DNA from: Euperipatoides rowelli
Lineage: Eukaryota; Onychophora; Udeonychophora; Euonychophora; Peripatopsidae
Reading direction: 5' to 3' (one strand)
Assembly (NCBI GenBank): GCA_003024985.2
Contig: PXIH01S0000034.1
Length of the DNA stretch: 18,457 nucleotides
Below, piece by piece: positions 1 through 8,040 of the stretch (position 1 is the stretch's first letter; every line of letters starts with the position of its first letter). The notes beneath the pieces were generated by a model that saw only the letters and a program-made list of their open reading frames with translations, was not told the DNA's origin and ran no database searches. The position numbers and the translations under genes are program-made.

Positions 1-87
1 CCCTCTGAAATCTGGTTCTGGCTACGGGCCTGCATCCTATATTTAGGATGGAGAAAATATAATGTGTGTGTATAATATACTGTATTT

Positions 88-126
88 ATATTATAAAGAT
101 ACAATACACTTGTATCTTTATAATAT
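88..126. repeat. Perfect 17-bp-arm hairpin
   Basis: The arm at 88-104 is exactly reverse-complementary to 110-126, with a 5-base loop (TACAC). All 17 pairs match and most are A:T. It lies in probable intronic DNA. It could be a tiny fold-back element or chance structure in AT-rich DNA; no function is visible. Confidence 0.85.
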
Positions 127-341
127 TTTGTAGATGGCTAGTAAAGAACTTCAGGAACTTTGTCTGACTGGAAAAACAGTTTTTATTGCCAGGAAAATTA
201 AAACTTGAACAAAATAAAACAATAAAGCTGGTCTGCAACAACGTAAAAAGCATAAAGTAATAAATGGCAGAAAATAAATGTCCTCACTAGAATGGCAGCA
301 GCCTAACCATATGTGAATATAGACAGCATTATGTATGTCCG

Positions 342-384
342 ATGTCCCTTTTATATTATGGGGAACATAATATAAAAGGGACAT
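342..384. repeat. Perfect 19-bp-arm hairpin
   Basis: The arm at 342-360 is exactly reverse-complementary to 366-384, with a 5-base loop (GGGAA). The arms include a GTCCC/GGGAC segment, so this is not just an AT run. It lies about 215 bp from the similar hairpin at 88-126 but shares no sequence with it. Confidence 0.88.
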
Positions 385-868
385 ATTACAAATGCATAAA
401 TAATGTTAATTAGTTAATCAGCACGTTCCGAAGCCAGTAACAGTGCCATCTACGCTCAGTGTGGGAACTATTTTTAGAAACTTTAAAAAAAAATGTTTGA
501 TGCCTGTGTAACGGGTTAAACGCTAGTATGTATCTATTTAAATTTCCAATACAGTAGGCTATACATTATTATTATTTGCATTATTATATCACTACTACCT
601 AAGAAATTTGAGTTATAAATATGTAATATTCAGTTCAGGCCGAGTTAAAATTTACCCTGTGATTTTAATTTTACAGTATATGTTTGAGGAGGAGGTCTAT
701 GAAGTGTTTTTCAATTTCTAGTTGACTAGAATTACATAGTATGTTAAAATAATCAACTGTTACTCCTGTAATCTTGTTTGCCATTCAATTTGTTTGTATC
801 ATTACATGAATCCACTTTGAAATAACCAACCCAAACATTGAACATAAATTTATATTTTCTAATTACAG

Positions 869-999
869 TGACTTCGCTGACAATGCCTGGTGTAGAGCGC
901 ACGAGGTCGTACTCAGGCGAAGGAAAAACACGGCGTAGCATTTCCATGGAGGAAGCTGACAGACCAAGACGCCTGTCGTCCGTCTCTAGCGATAAGTAA
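869..999 (+). CDS. Last coding exon of an unrecognised gene, Ser/Arg-rich C-terminal tail
   Basis: A T-rich tract and ATTACAG acceptor end at 868. The frame beginning with two leftover bases of a split codon is then open for 42 codons to TAA at 997-999. The exon is much richer in G+C and CpG than its surroundings. The peptide is hydrophilic, with basic-serine clusters (TRSYS, RRSIS, RRLSSVSS) and the end SSDK. Such clusters resemble sites for basophilic kinases such as PKA or PKC, and the segment looks disordered. I see no membrane helix or domain and cannot name the family. The frame also contains an ATG (MPGVER) at about 884, but with no promoter evidence an internal terminal exon is the better reading. 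The upstream exons lie outside the window. Confidence 0.62.
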
Positions 1000-1306
1000 C
1001 CATCCAGGCATTACTCAGCACCAACACATCAAGTATTTTTTGTTTTGCTTATCTGTAGGACTCAAACAGGCCTTCTACTAGCCACCATATGGTACCAATG
1101 AAAGACATTTGGACTGTTCTTGTTTGTTTGTTTTTTTAATAATTTTGTTTGCTTGTACATGTAGTTTGCCATCCACTTTTTTTTTTTTTTACTTTGAAAA
1201 TCAAGTGTGCAATTAGAATATACTAATATGAGAGAAAATGATTTGCTAGCATTTTTGGTGTTTTTACTTATGATAAAACCTACAAAGTTAGAGAACTCTG
1301 GGAAAG

Positions 1307-1356
1307 CCTTTACCATAAAGGCTCTTAATGATGACCTTTACCATAAAGGCTCTTAA
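1307..1356. repeat. Two direct copies of a 22-bp hairpin unit
   Basis: An identical 22-bp unit occurs at 1307-1328 and 1335-1356, a period of 28 bp. Each copy contains CCTTTA-CCA-TAAAGG, so each can fold into a 6-bp stem with a 3-base loop. It lies in the probable 3'UTR of the plus-strand gene and would be transcribed as two consecutive small stem-loops. Confidence 0.85.
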
Positions 1357-1746
1357 ATATATTTTTTACATCATATTATACAATTCCATTATTCTAGGGA
1401 TATAAATATTTTTATTGCTTTGAATTGTCAGGCCATTTTTTCTTTTTTTGTTTGTTTGTTGGGTGTCTTTCTCCCCCTTAATGTATTTACCAAGTAAATA
1501 ATAATAGCCAAGGTGGAGGGTAAATGAGTTTTTGGGTGGCTGGTATAACTTTATTGTACATGTATTAAATAGTATATAGAGTGATTTTTTTAAAAGAAGA
1601 AATAGATTAAAAAAAACAACAACTAAAATAATTCAAGCATTTCTTCATAAAACAAGAGGAGATCGAGAGGGTCAGTTCAATGTGTAATTTACAATGTGTG
1701 GAATTGTAGCAAGCATTCCAAAATATGCTGTACCAACTCAAAGTCA

Positions 1747-1772
1747 AATAAAACTATCAACTTTACAATAAA
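1747..1772 (+). promoter_or_regulatory. Tandem polyadenylation signals (AATAAA x2)
   Basis: AATAAA occurs at 1747-1752 and again at 1767-1772, followed by a U/GU-rich downstream element. The position, about 750 bp past the stop codon on the same strand, suits the terminal exon at 869-999. AATAAA is frequent by chance in DNA this AT-rich, so the downstream element is the main support. Confidence 0.5.
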
Positions 1773-2286
1773 TGGTTTATTTTTCATTCATTTTGGGTGG
1801 TAACTTTAAATTTACATCACTAGTGTTTTTCTTCAAAAGAAAATATATCGAACCGAATATCAATCAAGTTTTGTAATTCACAAGTATGCAATGTTTACAT
1901 TTTATTTTTATTTTTTCAAAATTTATTAACTGTTATGAAGTTTCTTGTTAATTTCTTATGATTGTAATAAACTATGCATGCTTTTTAACATCATTGACTG
2001 CAAATAAAAGCAATAAAAATTGTATTGGAGCCGCGTTCTAGTTATTTAAAATGTCTACATGTAATTTCACCTAATATTAAACTTACATTTTATTCAGCAT
2101 TTACAGTATTTAGTGAATAAATATCAAGTATTAAGTTGAATATTTGAAGCCATTTACAATATTTATTAATCTCCATTTGTAATATTAAATTAATATCATG
2201 GGATGTCTTAACCTGTATGTTCATAAATATTGTTTTTCTTCAGTAATAAAGAAGAAGAATTATAGGAAAGTTAATAATTTTATGTC

Positions 2287-2333
2287 AACTATATAGTAGG
2301 GATGAAAACTTTATTAACTATATAGTAGGGATG
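2287..2333. repeat. 18-bp direct repeat, period 29
   Basis: The 18-mer AACTATATAGTAGGGATG occurs at 2287-2304 and 2316-2333. The second copy runs into a sequence beginning TAGGGATGTGATTGAAGC. Some hAT-type termini begin with similar TAGGGATG words, but no inverted partner was found, so only the direct duplication is claimed. Confidence 0.8.
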
Positions 2334-2890
2334 TGATTGAAGCTTCGGTTTAGATTCACCTGAAGTACTATTTTGGTCTTCGGTTTTAGATTGAAAATAA
2401 ATTGAACTAAATACACTAGGGCCTCAATTTGAGTTGTAGTGTTGTTCCTAAAATATGCAACTCAAATCTAAACTACCTTACTCGAGTATTAAATTTCTAT
2501 AGGAATACAATGAAATTTAAGAGATAGGTTCCTGTACTACATACAGTATCTTTTTACTGCACTGTATAAAATAAACTTTTGCTTTTCCAGGTCATTTTTA
2601 TGGTGTTAAAAAAAAAAAAAGAAATCTAAACAAACATTCTACTTTGTTTATTTTTAATAATCTTAACAAAAAAAATTTGATTTTAATAATTATTTTAAAT
2701 TGACAATTGACACGAATTTTATAAAATAAATCAAAATTACAGCACTAGGATTTTTTATTATTTAAATTTATTTATTTAAGCTATAGTATAACAAATGACT
2801 TGATGATGAAAAAATAACTCAAATTGAAAAAAAAAAAAGTCCTTATTTGCCAACGACTCAAATCAAGGCTCTGGTTTAATTGTTTTTTTT

Positions 2891-2930
2891 TAGCTACACT
2901 TTGATCTTAGCCAAAAGGCCAAGAAGTGAT
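2891..2930 (-). pseudogene. Truncated U2 snRNA retropseudogene
   Basis: Read on the minus strand from 2930, the sequence matches the first ~37 nucleotides of U2 snRNA. This includes the nearly invariant GGCCTTTTGGCTAAGATCAA block, which contains the branch-site-recognition region. Two substitutions fall at CpG positions of the U2 sequence (CG to CA and CG to TG), and one A is inserted after the GATCAA segment. The match stops after GTGTAG and is followed by a short A run. Loss of the 3' body (Sm site, stem-loops III and IV) means it cannot make a functional U2. A 5' fragment of a structural RNA ending in A's is typical of LINE-mediated retrocopying. No clear target-site duplication was seen. 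Confidence 0.82.
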
Positions 2931-3335
2931 TTTTTGTATGTTTGGATAGAAAATAACAATACTTAAATGTGAATATGCACACACACTTAATTTCTTTTCT
3001 CTAAATAGCTAATTTTTGATTAATTTCCTCCCCCACCAAAATAATTTTATTTGTTAAAAATTTTGTTTTGTGATTGTTTATACAGTATATATTATTGCAC
3101 TCAGATCATAATTTATTATTTAAAATAAAAATGTGATTTTTAAAAACAAAACAAAAAATTGATTCAGTTTTCAATTTGATTCTGTGTTCATATTCCATTT
3201 TTCCTTATTCAGTATAATTTTAATAGCTCGTCTGACCAAGTCATTGTAGGTGCATCAATTGTTCCATTTTTGATTAAGAAATATGAAAAAATTGATTACC
3301 AAGCATAACATTTGTTAGATACAATATCTGTATAC

Positions 3336-3523
3336 CTTGTAAATTATTATTTTGGTATATTTGTTTCATTTTATTGTTTGGTCAGAATTAGAATACATTA
3401 AAGAGAAATGATTATACTGTAGATATACTGTATATCTTATAGTATATGATCATTTTTCCATATTGTATCCTAATCCTGATAAAATAAAAATTGTAAATTA
3501 CTCAAAAATTTGTAATTTACAAG
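3336..3523. repeat. Long imperfect snap-back inverted repeat
   Basis: Two arms of about 92 bp, 3336-3427 and 3431-3523, are imperfect reverse complements centred on 3429. The outer ends (CTTGTAAATTA / TAATTTACAAG) and the centre (AGATATA / TATATCT) match exactly. Between them, blocks such as ATTAGAATACA pair with TGTATCCTAAT. A nested hairpin (TTGTAAATTA / TAATTTACAA) lies in the right arm at about 3491-3522. It may be a fold-back MITE or an old inverted duplication; there is no coding. Confidence 0.72.
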
Positions 3524-4341
3524 ATGTGCACATATCTTACATATTATTTTTTATATTCTCAGCGAGGCAAATATTAACTTGGAATTATTATTTGTTGGTT
3601 ATATTGTAGTAGGGCTAATAATTCACTTGTCAAAAGGCAAATTTAAGATATTATATCCTAATTATTAACTGTCCAGAATGATTAAAGTAATCCAACACAC
3701 TATGAAAAAATACACTTCGCAATAATTCAATTTGAACTTCAGATTACTAACTGTTCGCACTTTCTTTTATGGCTGACATGTGCAGATTGCCGATATCCAG
3801 TATATTAATATGTAACTATCTAAAGATGCTTTAAACTTAATAAAATACTATTAATTTTATCATGAACTTGTTGCAACACATTAATTCATACAAATAACTA
3901 TCAAATAACCACTCATATTATTCCAATGTTTAAGATTACAATACTTTAATTAGCTCACAAATTATTTCCCATGTTTTACATCCTCATGGCAGGCCTAACA
4001 ACAATATTATAGGATAGAGGAAAAACTAATAGATAAGTTGGCCAACAAATTGAGATGGGTACAGTTGCTCCCCCTATACAAAAGTAATAGATAAATACAG
4101 TAAACAGTGCCGTGAAAGAAAAAAATAAACTAGCATAATGTTTTACAAAATTAAAGGTCAACTATTTTAGCCAACTGTAACTATGTGCAAACATACCATG
4201 ATATTTTCTATACTCACTATTACTAATACAGTTCTAGATATTTTAATTTAAGCAATATTTAAATTATTTCAGACTTATATACAAGGAAATAACATTATTT
4301 TATAAAGTTGGTAAGTAATGTGATTTGTGGATGGATTCATG

Positions 4342-4626
4342 CGTTAAATAAAAACCAGATTCACATTGATTTAGAAAACACTACAGGTTCACCATGTTTA
4401 GTATCCGCTAACTCTCTCACTCCGGGAGCAAGCTGAGACCCGGATGGCCATAAGCCCAGACGACCTCGAGAGGATTTATTTACAATATAAGCTATGTTAA
4501 GACTATAATACAATATATGTTAAGAATACAATTGAATAGGTCAAACTAAAGCTTAATAAATTGGTTAAAGTTCTATATGTTAAGTCCTACAGAATAAGGC
4601 AATCAAATGATTGACACAATCATAAC
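4342..4626 (-). repeat. 3' LTR of the gypsy element (shortened copy)
   Basis: This copy shares two long blocks with the right-hand LTR. One is 4344-4480, around ACTCTCTCACTCCGGGA and GGATGGCCATAAGCCCAGA. The other is 4578-4626, around TGTTAAGTCCTACAGAATAA. It ends in the canonical dinucleotides once one changed base is allowed: CGTTAA here against TGTTAA in the other copy, and TAACA at the far end. Compared with the right LTR it lacks roughly 300 bp between the blocks and carries about 60 bp of extra AT-rich sequence near 4482-4536. Confidence 0.85.
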
Positions 4627-4645
4627 ACACCCCCAATTTTTTAAA
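4627..4645 (-). promoter_or_regulatory. Polypurine tract next to the 3' LTR
   Basis: On the minus strand, an A-rich run and a GGGGG block lead into a short GTG, directly followed by the LTR start TGTTATG. Ty3/gypsy elements prime plus-strand DNA synthesis from a purine tract at exactly this place. The tract is interrupted by TT and GT, consistent with decay. Confidence 0.55.
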
Positions 4646-4696
4646 AAAAAAACAAAGAAAATGATAATAGGAAAAACAAAACACGAGTGGCTGAAT

Positions 4697-6146
4697 TTAA
4701 TCAGACAGGTACCTAATTGGTTTCACAATTTTCCTACCCAATCTGGTAGTCTTTGGTGGTAAACCTTTTTCCAGGTTACAAGGAGCTTGTGGTTTCAACT
4801 GTTGTGATGGCTCTGTTACTAAATAGAAATCTTCAGGAGAACCAATAGCATCAGTAGGATTTGTTTTTTATACAGGAGTTACCTCCAGCAAGCAATATGC
4901 GAGGCTTTAGATGGAAATGATTTCTCATATATTTGGTATTTTGTCTTTGTTAGTTTAACTGCAATGGTTTAAAAGGTTTGGTGTGTTGATCACCATGTCG
5001 ATGTTTAGTCTGGTTAATCTTTGTTTTTTGTTTTTTTTCGTATCTTGTTGTAGAGAGGCTTGAATTGCTTGGGAGAGTAGGAACTAAAGTTAGAATTTTT
5101 CTCCCCACTAATAATTTAGCAGGAGATTTGAGACCATTACTTGGGGTGTTATAGTGATCCAACAGGACAACAAATGTCTTTCTAGTCCATTGCTGCTTTA
5201 GTCAGATACTTTTTAAAAGTCTGTACATTTCGTTCTACCTGGCCATTGGAACGGGGATTAAAAGGAGCAAAGGGTTATGGACTTATGGCCAACATCCCAT
5301 TCTATTAGAAAGTTTTTAAACAAAGTGGAATCCAAAGGTGGGCCGTTAAGTCACCAGCTCATCAGGTGTACCAAATCTAGCAAAGATCTACTTGAAAGCC
5401 AGAATAACCCCTCCCGTGGTTGTATTTTTCTTCAGCTTAAGATCAACAAATTTGCTGAAGTAATCAATTGCGAGCAGAAAAGTATTATTATCCAAGTGGA
5501 AAAAATCAATAGGAGTGTAGATTAGTCTTAACAATTAAACTTTAATAATAATAATCTTCTGTCAGGGTCATGTTGGCAAATCCTCCAGTGGTTCACACTG
5601 ATTAGAGTTTTGTAACTGCTGACATGTAATACAAGAGCCAATGAGTAGTTCAATCTCTGTGTTCATTGTGGAGCAGTACACAGCTTGTCTCGCTTTATTC
5701 TTTGTTGTGTTGATAACCCTGTGTGCTATATACAGCTTTGCCAATATTTCTGGTCGCAATATTCTTGGTATTACCAATCTTTGACCTCTGCAGACAAGGT
5801 CATCCACTATGTGCAACTCCTCTGTACATCTGAAAAAAACTTTGACTTCTGGATTAGTGATGCGCTTGCTATTTGGCCAGCCATTTTTAATATAACCAGA
5901 GATTTCTTTTAGCACTGGATCGTTTATAGTCTGAGTTTTGAGTTGATCAAGTTTTGGGGTAGTTGCAACGGAAAGAGTACACACAGTCACATCTTCACTG
6001 ATGTCGCAGATCTCAGTGACAAATTGAGCTGTTGGTGCTCTTGAAAGTGTGTCAGCAACATTGATAAATCTTCCTGGTACATATCTCCAAGTGATGTATC
6101 TTTGTAGTCGCATTATCAAACGCAATCTAGGTGTAATTTTTTTCAA
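4697..6146 (-). pseudogene. Broken integrase region of gypsy pol
   Basis: Reading 5' to 3' on the minus strand, the pieces follow in integrase order. First comes the RNase H-integrase linker (ITWRYVPG, NVADTLSRAP). A degenerate zinc-binding segment follows, keeping the last Cys pair (CITC) and one of the two His (AHR). The core starts with AIDYFSKF and reaches FGTPDELVT, but the second catalytic Asp of the usual DNG motif is lost in a stop-containing stretch. NGQVERNVQ retains the catalytic Glu. A C-terminal part follows (HYNTPSNGLKSPA, GRKI). Near the end, TTRLGRKIVKPIRYLSD is followed by TAA at 4697-4699. In-frame stops (near 5195, 5350 and 5385) and a frameshift separate the pieces. In a live element this enzyme would join the DNA copy to the chromosome; here it cannot be made. 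Confidence 0.88.
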
Positions 6147-6169
6147 GAGGTTTTTTATCGGTCCTAAAA

Positions 6170-6430
6170 ATGTTTATGATGTTTTCGGCTGTGGAATTAT
6201 AAACATAACAGTGAAACCTTTTGGATGAATAAACAATTGCCAGCAGCTCTTTTTCAATTTGTGCCCAACGCTGTTGGGTTTAGAGATGCAGAGGCAAACG
6301 CTACGGGACGGTAGAGATGACAATTGGAGCTGTGGGATCAAAATAACTAAGTATTGGAGCAGTCATAAGAAATTTTTTAATTTTTTGAAGTTCTTTGTCC
6401 CACACCCAAGGGCTTAAGTAGAGAGCAAAG
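6170..6430 (-). pseudogene. RNase H fragment of gypsy pol
   Basis: The minus strand encodes APILSYFDPTAPIV, the typical junction between the RT thumb and RNase H. After a degraded stretch it then encodes AQIEKELLAIVYSSKRF, which resembles the conserved Glu-containing helix of gypsy RNase H (EKELLAI). At least two stop codons interrupt it, and part of the domain appears deleted. It lies directly between the RT and integrase fragments, as in intact elements. Confidence 0.78.
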
Positions 6431-6786
6431 TTGTACATTATTTTGGGATGAATTTTGTCATGTATGTAATCATGCCCAAGAAAAGCATTAATTCAATAGT
6501 GTTGTTGGGTGGTTCCAATGAAACTATGGCATTGATTTTATCTGGGTCAGGAAGGATGCCAGTAGTTGACAAAGAATGCCCAAGAAACTTAATGCTTAGA
6601 CCTAACTTCATTTTACTCTTATTTAGCGTAATGCCACTAGATCTGGCAATAGTTAATAATTGAAGTATCAAAAATACAATGTTCAGAGTCAGATTTGGAA
6701 GTAATCAAAACATCGTCAAAATATACATGAAACTGGCTCACCTCTAAGAATGTTGTCCATAGCTCTTTGGAAAAGTTCTGAAGCAC

Positions 6787-6801
6787 AATTAAGGCCAAAT
6801 G
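6787..6801. repeat. Left target-site duplication of the SINE
   Basis: AATTAAGGCCAAATG at 6787-6801 is repeated exactly at 7135-7149, on the other side of the SINE. A perfect 15-bp duplication is the mark of target-primed retrotransposition and fixes both SINE boundaries. Confidence 0.95.
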
Positions 6802-7134
6802 ACAGCTCCGGTGGTCCAGCGGTTCAAGGCTACTGCTGGATTGGATCTGTGCATATAAGGGGATCGTGAGTTTGATCCCTGGGCAGCCCCGGAGCCGAGG
6901 GATGATGGAATTTTCTTTTGTCGTCGTACGGCTCCGGGGATTAAAATTAATTCTAGACTTTATAATTATAGATTTTTCCGAAGTAAAATGGATTTATGGC
7001 AGACGATTAACGAACACGGACATGGCATCACTGTTGTATCCAGTTTAGAAGAATGTAACTTGATACTTGTAAATATTGTACATAATAAACGCAGAATTTC
7101 CTTGGGACATTTATTTTTTAAAAAAAAAATTAAA
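6802..7134 (+). mobile_element. tRNA-derived SINE
   Basis: A 333-bp insertion flanked by an exact 15-bp duplication. The head is tRNA-like. GCTCCGG near the start can pair with CCGGAGC at about 6889-6895. An A box (TGGTCCAGCGG, 6812-6822) and a weaker B box (AGTTTGATCC, 6869-6878) make an internal RNA polymerase III promoter. The head looks most like tRNA-Glu, but this is by eye. A CCCCGGAGCC / GGCTCCGGGG inverted pair (6887-6896, 6930-6939) follows. The roughly 200-bp body matches no SINE core I can name, and the tail is T-rich then A-rich (7110-7134). It lies antisense to its host retrotransposon. The exact duplication suggests it is much younger than the LTR element. Confidence 0.93.
6812..6878 (+). 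promoter_or_regulatory. Internal pol III promoter (A and B boxes) of the SINE
   Basis: The A box at 6812-6822 fits the consensus TRGYNNARNGG at every position. The B box at 6869-6878 matches GGTTCGATCC at about 8 of 10 positions, the CpG having become TG. The 57-bp spacing is normal for tRNA genes and tRNA-derived SINEs. Confidence 0.75.
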
Positions 7135-7149
7135 AATTAAGGCCAAATG
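7135..7149. repeat. Right target-site duplication of the SINE
   Basis: An exact second copy of the 15-mer at 6787-6801. On the minus strand the duplicated bases encode the PFGL(N) segment of the reverse transcriptase, so both halves of that motif survive on either side of the SINE. Confidence 0.95.
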
Positions 7150-7616
7150 GTAACATCGAGAACCAAAAATGGCCCCAAGGTGTGGCAAAAGTACATAATT
7201 TAGCACTGGGGGTGTCCAACTGCAGCTAGCATCAAAAAAAGAGAATAATTTGCAACCAGCAAGTGAAGATAAAAGTTCTTCCTCAATAGGAACTTTATAG
7301 TGTTCTCTTTATAGCTTCATTTAGATTGCGAGGATCCAAAGAAAGATGAATGCCACCATTTTTTCTTGGTTACTATGGCTAATGGATGAACCCAATCAGT
7401 AGGCTGTTCCCTTGATTATTATACCCTGGGTTTCCATATGATGTAGCTCTTCCTATACTTTTTGTTGCAATGCCTGTGGAATAGTGTGTGGCGCCACAAC
7501 TTTAGGTATAGCATCTGGTTGCACTATAATATGATATACACCAGGCAGTTTTCCAGTGCCAGTAAATACATCTGGAAACTGATTAATAATTTTACTCAGA
7601 TTTGTTGAATTATTTG

Positions 7617-8040
7617 TCAATGTTGAGTTACCAAGCCAAGCTCCTCACTCGTATTTGCACTTAAAAAAGCCCTAGCATCCCTATCAATAATAAAATATTT
7701 AAAATTACCCTCATTTGCAGCAGTCTTGCAATGCGGCCAGCACACACCTGTAATCTCGAGCTTTTCATCTCTATAAGTTGTTATAGTATCTGTTGGTGTA
7801 TTTATCACCGGTTTATTAGTAAGGGTTTCAAATATATGATGAACAGACAAGATATCAACGTCCAAACCAATATCGATTTTAAAAGTCACTTTTGTATTAT
7901 TTGCCAACAGGGTTCGAGTCCAATTGGAAGTCTGTTTAACACTGTCAGCTGTAAGTTGACCTATAAACAAATAGTCATTTGAGTCTTCATCTAGTCTGCT
8001 CACATACGTTGAATGCTGCACCTGTGTGTTGCTGGAGAAG
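7617..8040 (-). pseudogene. Aspartic protease region of the gypsy polyprotein
   Basis: This 134-codon open stretch continues without a stop from the zinc-knuckle segment upstream. The active-site region reads TFKIDIGLDVDILS. The catalytic Asp is present, but the usual D-T/S-G-A is changed to D-I-G-L, which should inactivate it. The second half keeps the family pattern (EITGVCW, IDRDARAFLSANTSEELGLV), resembling the ILG-LGL end of gypsy proteases. It would cut the Gag-Pol polyprotein during particle maturation. It is one of the longest undamaged frames in the element, although a key residue is gone. Confidence 0.8.

Larger units (their letters stand above)
1..868. other. AT-rich non-coding DNA, probable intron
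   Basis: No exon can be supported here on either strand. Because a splice acceptor ends at 868, this stretch is most simply the last intron of the plus-strand gene whose final exon follows. It contains two perfect hairpins (88-126 and 342-384, listed separately) and no recognised transposon. Short open frames here are in low-complexity AT-rich sequence and show no protein-like composition. Confidence 0.55.
1000..1790 (+). other. Probable 3'UTR of the upstream gene
   Basis: After the stop at 999 there is no further coding signal. Two AATAAA signals at 1747-1752 and 1767-1772 are followed by a T/GT-rich stretch at about 1774-1799 (ending GGGTGG), the expected layout for cleavage near 1785-1795. 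The region contains a duplicated 22-bp hairpin unit (1307-1356) and T-rich runs. The end is inferred. Further AATAAA matches at 1966, 2003 and 2012 could serve as later sites. Confidence 0.5.
1791..4341. other. AT-rich intergenic DNA without genes
   Basis: I see no supportable exon. The stretch holds an 18-bp direct repeat (2287-2333), a U2 snRNA fragment (2891-2930), a long imperfect snap-back repeat (3336-3523) and many A/T homopolymers. Near 2334-2480 there is unusual text with repeated CTTCGGTTT(T)AGATT and ACTCAAAT words. This may be the worn end of a DNA transposon, but I could not find a partner terminus. Confidence 0.6.
6431..7600 (-). pseudogene. Reverse transcriptase of gypsy pol, split by a SINE
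   Basis: The N-terminal part (about 7290-7600) carries GTGKLPGVYHI and, after an amber codon and frameshifts, DWVHPLAIVTKKK and LDPRNLN, all typical of Ty3/gypsy RT. The middle encodes PFGLNCASELFQRAMDN and is cut by the SINE at the PFGL motif. The catalytic box reads YFDD at 6712-6723, but in a different frame from PFGL. The thumb/connection region (6438-6671) reads GITLNKSKMKLG, IKFLGH, LPDPDKI and FLGMITYMTKFIP, with good family agreement. The enzyme would copy the element RNA into DNA; the stops, frameshifts and insertion abolish it. Confidence 0.92.

Noticed and set aside
2314-3190. Possible hAT-like non-autonomous transposon starting TAGGGATGTGATTGAAGC.
   Set aside because: No inverted terminus or 8-bp target duplication was found at the far side, so the element cannot be delimited.
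4273-4310. Possible 38-nt plus-strand micro-exon: TTATTTCAG acceptor, open frame LIYKEITLFYKV, GTAAGT donor.
   Set aside because: Good splice-like borders occur by chance in AT-rich DNA. The peptide is not recognisable, and no partner exons exist on this strand nearby, since the plus-strand gene ends at 999.
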